64,000 nt of DNA from Chamaea fasciata (taxonomy: Eukaryota > Chordata > Aves > Passeriformes > Sylviidae): the NCBI GenBank assembly GCA_029207755.1, contig JARCOQ010000005.1, forward strand, positions 43,301,621 to 43,365,620, given 5' to 3'. Below, piece after piece: positions 39,920 to 52,721 of this stretch. The notes under the pieces were generated by a model. It was not told the DNA's origin and made no database searches. It saw only the letters and a list, made by a program, of their open reading frames with translations. The position numbers were made by a program, and so were the translations under genes. Numbering within the stretch: position 1 is the stretch's first letter; each line of letters begins with the position of its first letter.

Positions 39920-39949
39920 ACTTTGGGGCTTCTCCCCTGTGACCCCTCA

Positions 39950-42900
39950 ATCTTCCCAGATCCTGTGCCGAGATTTACAAGTATATTCAGGCATTACACA
40001 AGAACACCAAACAAAATGACACACTGTGTTGCTTAGCTTACAGGTGCCTCTGTTCACTATTGACTTACAGCTGCCTGAAAACAGTCATGACTGTTAGCAT
40101 TAATAAATGTTTGGTGCATGCAGGGTAATCACACAGTTTATTGCAAGGAAATAAAAATTGTAAAACCTTTTCTTTCCTTTGGAAGCAGACTCAGAGGGTC
40201 GGTGAATATTTATAACTAAGGAGCAAATAATCTTGACCCCCTTCACATCTGCCATTTACAAAGAATGATTGCTTAGGAGATTTCAGTTAATGGCAACAAA
40301 ACCACCTTGTACATTATAATTTTCTCTAGGCATCACATACAGGAAGAATAGTGAGACTATTCTACAATTCAGGAAAAACACGACATTATAGAAACTAAAA
40401 CCTGCCATATGAAATTAATGCTATTAACAATATTTTTAATTAATCTAAAGGTACACAATTCTGCATACACTATAGTTTTTAAAATCAGACTACGTTTGTT
40501 TTCATATGCAACTTCAATGTTTTACTAATTTGTGTTTCTCACAACACCTTCTGCCTGTTACTTTTGGATTATGTATTTATACATGTAAAGACAGAGAAAT
40601 GGTTTTCCCTATTCTATAGTTCTGTGCAGTTTAAGCCTGATAGATATTCTGAGATAGCTTTCCAAAATATCTCTATTAAATGGCCTATTGATCCCTACAG
40701 TCGTAAATACCCACAAGCACATTCATTCAGCAGGAATGCAATTTAGTTAGAAAAATTAAAATTGTATAAATGATCCATCTGGAAATGTCTGTCTTCTTGC
40801 CAAAACACCATTTGGGATACATTCTATCCAGTCTGGCCCAAGTCACTGACACTATAAAAACAGTCTAGGGAGTGTATTCATTTTAAGATGTTATATATTA
40901 TGCCACCAAATTAGTCAGAGTATCATTCATCTCCAAACATAATTGGGAACCATGAAATGTAACTGTACCATGGACCAGCTGGGTTGTTGAGGAATCTTTG
41001 CACAGAGTGAGAACAGCTATAATCTAGCATTCAAAGCAGCCTGCCTGACTCCCATCAAGAACCAACACCTGGATTTTCTGAACCTCAAGTGTGACAGCTG
41101 CCTCTGATAATCTCTGCTTGTTCTTGTGTTTGTATGTGTTTAATTTAGTGTATAAAACATTTGTAGGATCCTACAATACTGGGTAGTAAGAGAAATAATC
41201 TGGCATTGCTATATTAAATATTGCTGCTACAAATATCTGTGAAGTCTAATTTTGCCTACTCCTTAAGTCAGCTTTTGATTTCATTGCAGTGTGTCATGAG
41301 GTACATTAAAATTTAAACCCAACCACAGTCTACCTCTTTGAAGTCAACTTTTAAAAGTTTAATTAATGAAAGCTGAATGATTTGCCTCGTGAGACTCACA
41401 GTGCAAATCTAAGCCAGTTTGTCAGGCCATGTTACAAGGGCTTGATGGCCAGCTAGAAATCTGGGAACTCCCAGTCAGTCATTCATCAGTTTCTCAGAAG
41501 TGCTCAGAAGCTGCCTGGAATGACAATGTACCTCCATTGACATGCTCATCATGAGAGACAAAGTTTTTTTTTTTTTTAAATTCTGTGTTGCTGGTATTTT
41601 TGGAATAGTGCTGGCCCTGCCTCCAAACTTCACTTTGGGAGCACAGCTAGCTGGAGGCAATCTTTCTTATGCATGGGATGAGAAAGTTTAGGTGGGACAG
41701 CAGTTTCAAAGGGTGTATTCCTTACAAGTGACATTAGAGATTCCTTAGAAACAATACAGGTGAAAATCTTGGGTTGTCGGGGGGAAAAAAAATCGGGGAG
41801 AGGTTTGAAGAACCAATGGTGACATGCAGAAGCCCCTAAGCTGGAGCTGTAACCTTTTTGCAGTAGCTGAATAGTCCTCACACTGAATGTGACAATCAAT
41901 AGGTGATTCCTGCTTGCCATTGACCAGCAGGCAACTCTGTAGTGGCTCACACACCAAGATTGCAAACAGCTTTCTATGAGAGCTGGGAAAAGGAGTCATT
42001 TCACCCCAGTGAGCTCTTGCTCCAACACCCCGGAATATACAAGGGGGTGTGAATTAAAACAAGAGATGTCTCTTGTACATGAAGGTGGAATTAATGCTGT
42101 AGCCAGAAATTGTACAAAGCATTGGACTTAGAGAGATGGAATGACTTTTTAAGGCTGCTGAGACACTACAATTCTCACTTCACTTTGTGATTAGACATAG
42201 GTTTTGGGCTATCTCATGAGCTGTAATAATATTTTGCAGTGCAATCAGGCAGAGGAAAACAAGCAGTGCACTCCCAATTACCTGCAGGAACTCTTTATGC
42301 TCATTCTATTTTCACACAGCAGGTTGCTGCTTCAGTCTTTCATTAGTGTTCTAAGATGCTGGCAAACCAAAATTTGAGACGTGTTTGCGAAGGAAAATTT
42401 ATGTGCTGAAAATTCTGTTTATTTAAAAGTTAAAATAGAAACCAAGCTTAGAAACAATCTGTGAGTTGTAGGTAGTACTGCAAAGGATTCTGCAGAATTA
42501 CCTTAATTTCTCTTCCCAGGTGCTTCTTTTTACTGTAGGACACAGAGCCGTAAGGCATCTATAACTGTAAAAGGTAGAACTCTTTGAGATATTCTGAAAA
42601 GATCAAAGTCATAGAGAATGTTCAGTACTTTTCAAAGACTTTATGGCCATGAGATGAAACCATCTTAAAGCAATTCTTCTGCAAAAATGTATGCACAGTT
42701 AATGTCTGTTCAGGCCAGTTCACAGTCCACAGAAATAGCAACATAGACACCTTAATCTGACAAAACATAAATTCCTTTGTTCAAGCTCAGGAAAATCAGG
42801 CTAGCTAGTAGGCTGAAGGCTGTTTGGGAGGTCTTGGACAAATAACAGAGAGATTTCCCCTCTTGCTTGAAAGTAGAGAAAGAAAGGACCAAAAGACAGA

Positions 42901-42960
42901 CAGGAAGTGGGCAAGTATTTGAGCTATGATTGGTAATGATATCATTACAAAATACCTTTT

Positions 42961-42962
<2 letters not shown>
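39950..42962. other. AT-rich DNA, no gene recognised
   Basis: Chance ORFs of at most 111 codons. A T14 run occurs at 41,564-41,577. No CR1, LTR or exon-like block was recognised. Confidence 0.5.

Positions 42963-43001
<39 letters not shown>
42963..43001. repeat. T39 homopolymer
   Basis: Thirty-nine consecutive T on the plus strand, the longest homopolymer in the window. It gives poly-Lys in all three minus-strand frames. On the minus strand it reads as a poly(A), but no retroposed body is recognisable upstream and no flanking direct repeat was seen. Confidence 0.95.
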
Positions 43002-43002
<1 letters not shown>

Positions 43003-43468
43003 AAAGAGGACACCTCTCTTTTCCATTGCAATGACCTACTACAATTCTTTGGGTTAGGAATGTAACCTTGCCTAGCAGGACACTGTCTTTTGTCACTAAA
43101 GTGAATGGCAAAACTACAGAAATTTCTTGAAAGGACCAAGATAAACCAAGAAAAATAAAAAATCAAAGTAAAATTTACTTCCAGTATGATATTTCTATAG
43201 CATTTAGGCATGATTTTAATTAATAATTCTGTTTCTTTTGCTTAGTGCATATTCATTCAATATACCTATATCATCACGTTATACATTATGAATTAGTATC
43301 AGTTATATATATGAATGACAAGTGTGAACTTTTGTCAGCTACTTTGGGGTTTATCTCAACTTTCTTGAACACAGGGGTATTCACAGTACTTTCTTTTAAT
43401 AAAATATGGAGAAAAAGTACATGAGTGAGAGAACAAAGTTAATGCTTGCTATGTATTAGAGAACACAA

Positions 43469-43618
43469 TATCATAGAATTTTTGGAAAAAAGCATTTAAG
43501 AACCTCGAGTCTGATCACTAACCAAACATTGACAAGTCCACCACTGAACCATACCCCTAAGTGCATCTACACGTCTTTCAAATGCCTCCAGGGAGGTGAC
43601 TCAAGCTTTTCTCTGCAG
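43469..43618 (-). mobile_element. CR1 LINE fragment, 3' end
   Basis: The plus strand reads 'ATCATAGAATTTTTGGAAAA', 'AAGAACCTCGAGTCTGATCA', 'ACAAGTCCACCACTGAACCA', 'CTAAGTGCATCTACACGTCT' and 'CCTCCAGGGAGGTGACTC'. This is the standard order of the reverse-complemented 3' end of common avian CR1 subfamilies. It keeps only the last 150 bp and carries many substitutions. Confidence 0.92.
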
Positions 43619-43794
43619 TGATATTAACTAGCCATTCATCATACTTCTATTTTCTTTTCAGATCACTTCCTCTTCATAACCCTGCTTGTAGCAATTAACA
43701 CCAGTGTGTAAATTAACCAGCAGTGATTTTTGCTACTCCTACAAATTGGTCAGGTGAGAACATTCCAGTGAAAAAAGGGGAAATACACACTTAC

Positions 43795-43881
43795 CTTTGG
43801 GTAAGGAAATTGTACAAAATTCCACATCTGATTAGATCCATTATGGCCAGTAGTTAGCAAGATCCACAAAATGTTAGTGTG
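43795..43881 (-). other. Weak exon-like segment ending in a strong splice donor
   Basis: The minus strand has CCAAAG|GTAAGTGTG, a near-perfect donor, at 43,795. The preceding frame is open for about 29 codons, ending with 'NGSNQMWNFVQFPYPK'. No good acceptor is visible, the codons are AT-rich, and the segment abuts the unidentified repeat at 43,891. A consensus donor is expected by chance once or twice in a window this size, so this is weak. Confidence 0.15.
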
Positions 43882-43890
43882 TTAGACTGT

Positions 43891-44022
43891 CTTCAAAAAC
43901 CTATTTATCTTTTGTGAACCTCTTAGGTGGAGGACAGAGTTTACTCCGCAGTCTTAGTGTACCCATCAGTCCATCTCCAAATTTCATGTTTTTCTAGCAC
44001 CCAGCACAGAACTGTGAGTTTA
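43891..44022. repeat. Unidentified dispersed repeat, copy B
   Basis: Partner of 31,501-31,632 (132 bp, gap-free, about 86% identical, same orientation). This copy has no homopolymer at its left border; instead it runs into a minus-strand frame that ends in a strong donor-like site at 43,795. A 12-nt A run lies about 64 bp to its right (44,086-44,097), in the opposite sense from the poly(A) of copy A. Confidence 0.8.
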
Positions 44023-47000
44023 GTTCACAGATTTTTTTGTCTGCTTATTTGATTTGATTCTACTGATTAAATTATTTTAATATATAAAAAAAAAAAAGTC
44101 TTGTCCCAGTCCTTTTGCCACTGGTATCTCTGCAGCAGCAGACTGTATCTTTCTAATTTTAATGAATTTGGCTTTTAGGTACTAGTAAAAGTTTACAGAA
44201 ATAAACATTTTTAAAACATATATACACAAAAATATGTCTGTACCCATAATATTCTTATAAGAAATGAAAAATATCAGATGCAGTTTTGCTTAAGCTTTCC
44301 CAAATGAAAAAGCCAATCAAAATATTAATTTTAGGAGTTGTTGATCAATATTAATGTATTTAGAGTCAAAGCTGATACATTAGCCAGGAAAGGTTTCCAC
44401 CATAGGTTAGCTACAGGTTTTGTAAAAGAACACAATAGACACCTGAAAATTTACGTTGATTAGTGTTCTCACAATGATGAATATTAGCTGAATTAATATT
44501 GAAACATAAAGTGAAACTTTTTTCATATGAACTGGAAAGTTCATATTTCCTTTGTTTTCCTGTTGCATGATACTATTCCTGTTGATGTATTTCAGTTTAT
44601 AATGGGGCTTTAACTAGTGGTTACAAAACGGCTCAAGGTAGATAAACACTATTGTTATAATTGCCAATTGAGCTGGGTTTTTTTGGTTTTGATTTTGTTT
44701 TTTAAATGTATTTGTGAAACACACCAAAGCAATTTCCTCATTCCCTGATAAGCGGGACTGCTGGGAAGTAGTGGATTTTGATTAAGGGCATGTGTAGGTT
44801 TCTATGTATTATCCTTTCAATCCTTTTTGTACTAACCAGTGGAGTTGAAGTGTTCCATTACTAGAATGATTTGGAATGTCTTTGATGACGTTTAGCATTT
44901 CAGAAAATTGTGGTTGAATTTACTGTCTCCATTAAGAGGGGAACATAAATAAGAATTAAATACTGTAGCATTTTAATAATCAAGGCTTAAATTCAAATCT
45001 TTTTGTGCTATTTGCTCTCCAGCAATGCAGAGCTAGGATAGACTGTTTAATCACGTTTGGATACAATCAACTCCCAGGTTTTTGCTTGGGAAGTGCCAGG
45101 CACTGCTTGCCTCTCAGATTGTGCCAGCTGCAGGGAGGTGGACACCTGGAACCGAATGCATTTCCAATGCCTCAAGCAGACAGTTAGGTAAAAAGAGCTG
45201 CTGTGGAGAGAAGAGACAGGGACAGCAGAAATCAGAGACACATTCCAGAGACAATCTGTGGCACATCCAGGTCGATTGCCTTCCTGGCTCCTGCAGTCTC
45301 CTCTAAAGGACTGCTATAACCAAAACCAATATACAGCAGTTCCCCCATCACACCTCCTACTACGCAACCAAATCTGAAATCAAACACAAGCTGACTCAAA
45401 TTGTGTTTTGCTATTTCTGAATAATGTATTTATTTAGCAGCTGCTCAGCCTGAGAACGGTGAAGGTCAAAGAGTGGTACAGCTCTCTTTACAGGACTGTT
45501 TCTCCATCTTTTGTCTTTAGCAGTTTTCAGCAACACTTTGTTTCAGTGAGCATCTGTGCATTTCAGTGGGTAAGTACAGAAAAGTCGATTTTTCAAAACG
45601 GAGTCCTTAATATCCTGCCTGGGGGTCAGTTTATTTTGAAATGCATAAATGTAATTTGTATACTGTTTATTTTAACCTGTCTCACAAAACATCAATTTTT
45701 TCCTCTTTTGAAAGAATCAAGAGGGTCTGAGATCTACTCTTTTTTTCTTTTCGTGTTTCTGGGACTGAACCATTTCATTATCCCTAATTATATGATGAGC
45801 TACTTAGAAAATAAAAGGCACACAGAAAAATAGCTTGAAAAGAACAAAAATAGCCTACAGTTAATTATGTTAAAAATACCAAACACTTGTCAGCATTCCA
45901 TTAACATCTTAATGAAGGGGAAATAACCCTCATCTGTCTCAAAAAAAAAAAAAAAGTTGCTTTAAAAACCTAAATCCCAACCTAGTTCATAAATTTTGCA
46001 CCCTGAAAGACACAGATAATTTCTTCTGAATAAAATTTTACTAACTGGGTACCTAAGAGTTACCAAGTGTGAAGAGGACAGCAAGGCTTCTTCTCTGCTT
46101 GTTATTCAGCTAATGTCCTGGAGGAAGATTAATTAGACCACAAGACCTTATATTAATAGGACTCATTAGAGCAATAGATCTGTAAGGGAAGGGAAGAGAA
46201 GCAGGACAGCTATGATTTGTGGGGTGATTTCGCCTACATGGCATAGAAATTGCTCTCAGTCTGCATTCATTTTCTCAGTTTAATTTCTTCTTACTTCTGT
46301 GGTGAGGTTATGTCCTAGGCCAGGCTGGTAAGAAGGATGAACTCCCAGACCTGATCCCTCTTTTGATTGTGGAGGATTGGTAAGTCATGCTCTTGGCAGC
46401 AGTGATAGTAAAATGGTTCTCCTGGGCTCTTGCAGAGAGCGACAGAACAATGAGGAAAGCAGTGTGGCTGTGATCTAGTAAACAGCATTACCTGCACTAA
46501 GGCTATAACAAGATTATAAGCTATTTTTATTCACATATTGCAGTGCTGACATATTAGCCTTTCATTTCACAGTCCTTCAAAAGGTTAACATTTCTCCTAA
46601 CTCTTAAAATAGTATTAAACAGCTACTGTTATTTCACTCTACTGTCAGTGGTATTTAACTAAGAAACAGATGCTGGAAATTCAGAAGGGAAAAAGTAAAA
46701 AAAACTTCATTTTGAAAATTTAATGGTTGACATCTGTTTCCTACATAGAAAAATAAATTTTGTACATCAAAAATAACTTCCATTATTTTTAAGTGTATGT
46801 GTTTATTGACAATGGCTAATTGATAGTTCTAAATATTCTTATAGCTCATGAAGAAAAGTTACTAGAGTTAGTTCTGTCTTTGACCAATATAATCAGTAAT
46901 TATCTGTCAGAGGAACAGATTTGCCTGTTTCAATCTGTAGCAGTCCTTCCCATGCTTTGAATAAAAATTAAAACAAATGTTACATCCAGAGCATACTGAT

Positions 47001-50000
47001 TTATGAATACCTAAGCGCAAAAAAACCAATACAAAAACATGGAAAAAAAAAGCCACCAACCTGTGATTTTTATTCCTTTAGGTAGTTGAATGACCTCTTG
47101 GCAGTCTAAGCATGTCACCGAGCAAGGCTGTTAGAGGGAAAGTGCACTTCATTGTGGACCTTCTCTGTGCCCTCACATAGACTTTCTTAGGGATTTAATG
47201 CTGCAGCTTCAACAATTCATCTGAATACCCGTTCCTTTTCTATTTCACTTCTTGGAAAGTTTGCTATCCTGCTGCAAACATGTGACCTGTTAGGTTGTAT
47301 TTGACTGAAATATTACAAGTTCAACATTGTAGTAGCTGCTCTGCTATGTGCGATGGATGAAGCAGAGAGGTGTGCTCTACCATCTAGTTGCTTATTGAAT
47401 ACCAAATGAAAATAAGCTTCAGACCTATTTGTAGAAGGTCTCTGCAGCCCAGAAGAGCATCTACTAATGACCCATATTTTTATCACGCTTTGATGAATCA
47501 CCAAAAAAAACAGTACATTTTTTAAAGGTTTGGGGCCTGATATACGAAGTCAATACTCCATAGAATTGCCTTTCTCAGGCAATTTTTTGTTTTGAGGCTT
47601 ACACACAAAACAAAACAGTGCATCTCACAGATAATGGAGACAGCAGTGGCTGTGTGCTACAGACACTAAAACTCAGCAGCTCACGAATCACCCTGTGCAA
47701 GATGTTACAATTATTCTCTATAATATGTAATTAAAAAAGACATTTACTAGCTTTTTATTTTTGACCTCTGTAGCCATAGAAAGACCATTCTTTTCATTAA
47801 AAAAGTCTAAAAGTACATTATGAATAATAATCATTCATTAGCATCCAATAATTAACACTTTGCTCTGTCTGCATATCTTTATAAGAAAATTTTTGTCCCC
47901 TAAGCTTTTGAAGCACCCTCTTGAGACAATCAGAGCTACCATTCAGACAAGAAACAAACCAGGGCTTTATTACTTTATTTTTCCAAACTGATTACAGGAT
48001 GGTAAATTGCAGCACATGGAAACACTTTTTGAAAGATACAGAGAGGCAGACTTTATATTTTGATGAAATGAACTAGCTAGATTTCCAAATGAAAGGCTTG
48101 TTATATGCTGCAGCCTATTGGTTGTCTAACTGCTTCTATATGTTTCCACCATTTGAAAGAATACAATATACAGCTATAGCCATAAAATGCACAGATTAAA
48201 CTAGCAAATATCATGCTGAATTCAGAATGATAGTCATAGACATTTATAATTTCCAGCAGCAAGTTTCTCAGACTGCCAAATGTTTTACTTTAAAATGAAT
48301 GTCAAGGATTTATCTCTCCTTGTTTTCGAACAGTCTGCAGAAGTGCAATGCATTCTTTATTTGCAAACTGTAGGAAATTTTTCTGAGTAAATACATAAAT
48401 TGGCACAGTCTATCTTAATGGAAAACCTATTATTTTAATTACTAGGGGGTGGTGCACCCTTTTGCTTTGGATTTTTTTAATTAGTAATTAATTACTTCAT
48501 CACAAATAAATGCCCATTAATTTCTTTCATTTCAGGGAATTAAAATGAAGATAACTCAGAGAATTTTCAGTATTACCCCAGGGTTATGAGAAGGACAAAC
48601 ACTACCATACAGGAGTGAGGAGGCAGGATGCAGGTTTAGGGACAACTAGCCAGAGATAAGCCAGAGAAAACTTAAATGTGAAATAATATACACAAATATT
48701 TCTGATTATTGGTATTAATGACTGTTTATCTTGCAAACTCTCTTGCCAAGAAACAGAGGTCATCTTCGCCAATAAACTAGATGTAAAACTTGATCACTGG
48801 AGGAAAAAAAAAGAAGAAAAAAATTCCACAGCACAAGAGTAAAAGAAACCTAGTTAGGAGACAGGTCAAGCCCTGGATATTGTCATAAAGAAATTGTCTA
48901 GTTTTTTCTTTACAGATACCAAACCTTCTTCACCAGGCTTAGTTTAAGAGCCCTTCCTTTGCCATTGCCTGCCCTTGCTCCAAGTAACATCAGAGCATAC
49001 TCCAAAAGGAAATTTTTCTCCTTACTTGACATTTTCCCTTTATTTGGTGTAACTGGTCCTTGAACACATTTAAATCATCACAAGTCTTTGGACTCTAAAT
49101 TATTTTGGGTACCTGGCACTTATTTGGATTTTCTTCCTCTAGAGAGATGGACAAGACAATTCCAGTTTATCAAATCCACAGTATTCCCATTAAATACTAT
49201 CCAAATTTTAAATGTAAACAGAAAGTTTCATCAAGCAAACATGCATTCTGGCTTGTAAACTGGAAAGCACATGTATGAAAGAGCAGCATTTAAGTAAAAG
49301 AGAAAGTAAAACAAAAAAAAGAGCAGAAAGAGGAAAAATCTCAAAATTTACTCAAAATCAGTCTATTCCTCCAGCTGCTGTTCAAGGTCTTGATGATGTT
49401 TTTTTCAAGCAAGTACTTAGGTAAACAATTTAAAAATATCTTGCCTTTGCAGTAGTTGGTGTTAAGATTTTATTATTGTATGGACCAACATGAATTTTTC
49501 AGCAGACAAGCAACTTTTTTGAAGCAAAATGAATAGGGCTATGTTTTTAGTTACTTTTGTAGTCCCATTAGGAATAGTTCATACAAATTATTCACTAAAG
49601 TGTTGTCTTTTAAAGTGGACTCCTACCTTGGGTTTTCAGTTCATTATATGAACCTAAGGGTTTCTTGTAGCTACTAGAGTACAGTCATTTCTTAGTGCGC
49701 TAAAACTTTTCTGTTGTGGATGAATTTAGTTTTTTTCTTTTATTTTATTTTGTACTTTTATACATACACACACACATATGTATATTTATAATACCGTCTT
49801 GTGCTTCACTGCAGCTTTATTGGGTATTATACTTTTAATAATCACCTGAGGATCTTTGAAGTACTGATCTCTTTACATGTTTTAACCTTTTTCCTCTTCA
49901 AGAATCAGTTGAGTTTCAGCTCTTTATTTAATGCTTGGGATTTTTTTAAACCACTGTTCTTTATTTCTTTTTAAGTTTGAGGGAATATTTTTTTTATTTT

Positions 50001-52620
50001 TTTCATTTTCTTTCTAGCATTCTCTTTTAGAAGACTACACAGAAATTATTCCTATATCCTTCTGGTTTTAGGAAGCTGCAATTGACATTAGATTAAGTGT
50101 AAACAAAGGTTTTATTCTCATCCCTTGTAGTGATGGTGGCAATTTTCCACCAACCGAATGCAATGCCAGGCATCCATTTTAGGCATTTCCCCCCTTTTCT
50201 TGATTCATAAATTGATTTGAAACTTTGTTCTGGTACTTCTCCAACAGTGATGTTGGAATATAAGCCCAGCCACAGATAGTAGCTGTATGGTTGATTTTTT
50301 CATCTCTGAGATGATAGAGAGTACTACATATGTTGAACTCTTTCAATTCAAAGAGAATGCATAAGACCCTGATACTCTAAGCAGAAATCATCATGTATGA
50401 AGATGTGCCTGAAAATAGAAGTTAGAAAATTAGGCAAATATTTCTGCAGACAGAACATGAGAAAGGACTTCTTTCTGTTCCTGAGAGTCTAATTTTCAAG
50501 TTAGTAGTGTACAAGCTATGGCTGTACTTATGCATCTTGTCTTGTCTATGTCCTTAATTTGTCATGACTCCAGCACTATTATTATGGAATTATGGAAGAT
50601 GAGTATCTTCCATAAAGGCAAGAAATGTACACAGGGTACAGGAAAGGAAGGATTTAACAAATGGCTGTGATAGAGTAACAAGTCATTGAGCTCACTTATT
50701 ACGGTTATAAACAGAAAGCAATAATTTGTGCTACCTTAACTAGATATGAGTGCAGTATTTGGATCTTATTTTATAAAACTGTCTGTGAAATATTTCAATT
50801 CACTGCTGATATGTCTCAGGTACAGCAACCAAACAAGTGCTTTTTTGTGACATGGATCCCAAAATCTGAGCTTCATGGATCTGCATTCTGAGTTTTGTGA
50901 CAAAATTATGCTTCAGTAAAATCAACCAGTTAGGCTAAAAAGGCTGTCTTCACACACTACTCCTCAAAAATTTTTGCCTGGTTCAAAACCAGATTTTTCT
51001 CTAATGGATTTTTGGAAAATATGTCCTACTCATTGCATCAATTCGCATGTCCCTTGCAATGATGATTAATACCCAAAATTATTTGTAAGGACAGATAGCA
51101 CTGAATGCAATGGTTGTTCATCCTCTGCATTTTTTTTTGCCTGGCCTCTAAACTCAGATGCTTTAAATTTGCAGGCAGTTAATCTGCATGAACAGCCTGG
51201 CTTGAGTCATCAAGGAGCATGGGGTGAGGCAAACTACAATTCTGAATGCATCAATAATGTGATACACCCTACCAGCCATATTTGCATTAACTTTGAAGAA
51301 AAGAATTATTATTATATCAACTGCATTATTCTTTAATTATCAAGGTGCAATTTTGATGTGGATCTGCTGTGTTTTAAACACTCGTGCCTTCTGATCAGGA
51401 AACATGATCATTTGTTATTTTTACAGGAAACTTCCCTGATATCATACTTCTGTGATTCAAAAAAAATATTTTATGAAAAATATGCAGGAAAAAATGTATT
51501 AGGGTTGCACAACAATTAAGTTATATATTTTATATGGTTGAAAATATCTAGATAAGAAAAAAGTGTGTGATTTTTTTCCATGTACATATTCATGGGATTT
51601 TTAAATTGAGTACCTACTTAATCAAAGACAAATTAGACCCTGTATCATCCTAATTACAGGGCTACTACAGCTACCAGCATGTCTAAATTCAAACATCTTG
51701 AATTAATCAATCTTTACACACTGCATATTTGAACAGATTTTCTTTACATGACTGTATTTTTAACTTAAATGAATCAGCTGCTGCGACACACTGCTCAGGT
51801 TCATTCTAGAGAACAAAAGGGTAGAAAGACACCTCCCAGACACTGAGTCATGCTAGTTCTTGAGTGGTTTGCTATGTGGTGTTTCTAAATGAATCCTGAG
51901 GACATTATGACTACCCTCAAGTACTCTTGTATATGATTGAAAAAGGCACCTGGATTTTATACAATTACAAGCATATTCAGCAAGGCAGGTCCTGGCCTCA
52001 GGATACAAGGATGGCTTGCAACCCATTACATTAGGTGCAGCTGCTTTTTCTAATGTCCTCATGGATGATTTTGCATTTAGGAACCAAGAAGGAAGTCTGG
52101 GTATGACTTTTTTTCACCCCCAAAATACAAAAGAATTTAGATATTTTTCTTTAAAAAAGACACACTTAGAAAATAATCTACATCCAGAATCTTTCTTCCA
52201 AGTAAATGAAAAATTGAGTTAAGACAATGAAAAGTACAACCTATTAACATAAAATGGAGATGAAACCTTTTTAGTAATCAGAAGTGTCATCAAATATGCA
52301 CTACTGTACCTCCAACTGATAACAAGACACCTTTTCTAGATTATGCGGTCCTAGTAAAAGTGCCTTGAATAGTCGTGTATTATGCATTTAGTATTTGTGA
52401 TGAAAAAGAAATTTCTGTATATCTGAAATTGAAATGCATGTCTATGCAGCATGTTTTTTTTCTATTAAACTGAAACAGGGAGGCAAATTTTCAGGACCTT
52501 TTAGTTTATAGACCTTAAAAGTGGTGAAAAATGCACCTGTTCCCACCCAGTAACTCAATGACAGTGATGTCTGATGTCACATATCTACTGTGAAGTGGGA
52601 GGCAGGTGAGCGGCTCATAC
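44023..52620. other. Long AT-rich stretch, no gene recognised
   Basis: About 8.6 kb without CR1 or LTR signatures. Simple sequences include A12 at 44,086-44,097, A15 at 45,941-45,955 and a short CA/TA patch near 49,760-49,790. The segment 45,080-45,310 is richer in G+C, but its frame (45,005-45,187) has no recognisable domain. If the exon at 52,621 is real, this stretch would lie 3' of it, in the following intron or beyond. Confidence 0.5.
45941..45955. repeat. A15 homopolymer
   Basis: Fifteen consecutive A after 'CATCTGTCTC'. No retroposed gene was recognised upstream. Confidence 0.9.
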
Positions 52621-52721
52621 CTTCTGTGATGACTGTCCGCGCTGGAAATGCCTGTCCAGACTCAGGATGTTATTGAGCTCTGAGCACTGCACCTCTGGTT
52701 CCTGGGGCACCACAAACACCA
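52621..52721 (-). CDS. Candidate protein-coding exon, gene not identified (partial)
   Basis: This is the best coding signal in the window. On the minus strand a pyrimidine-rich run (CTTACTTTTTCC) ends in AAAAAG, followed by 101 nt that stay open in one frame only (2 nt plus 33 codons). The block ends CAGAAG|GTATGAG, a good splice donor, and the frame meets a stop (TGA) just inside the intron, as expected past an exon. The predicted residues include 'VVFVVPQEPEVQ' then 'CSELNNILSLDRHFQRGQ'. About 70% of third codon positions are G or C (23 of 33), against a background well under 40%; both other frames hit stops. I do not recognise the protein; the composition suggests an internal soluble segment with no membrane span. 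No neighbouring exon was found, so introns would be long. It could instead be a conserved pseudogene exon or an unknown repeat. Confidence 0.5.

Noticed and set aside
42752..43211. Minus-strand ORFs with long poly-Lys
   Set aside because: Caused by the 39-nt T run read in all three frames.
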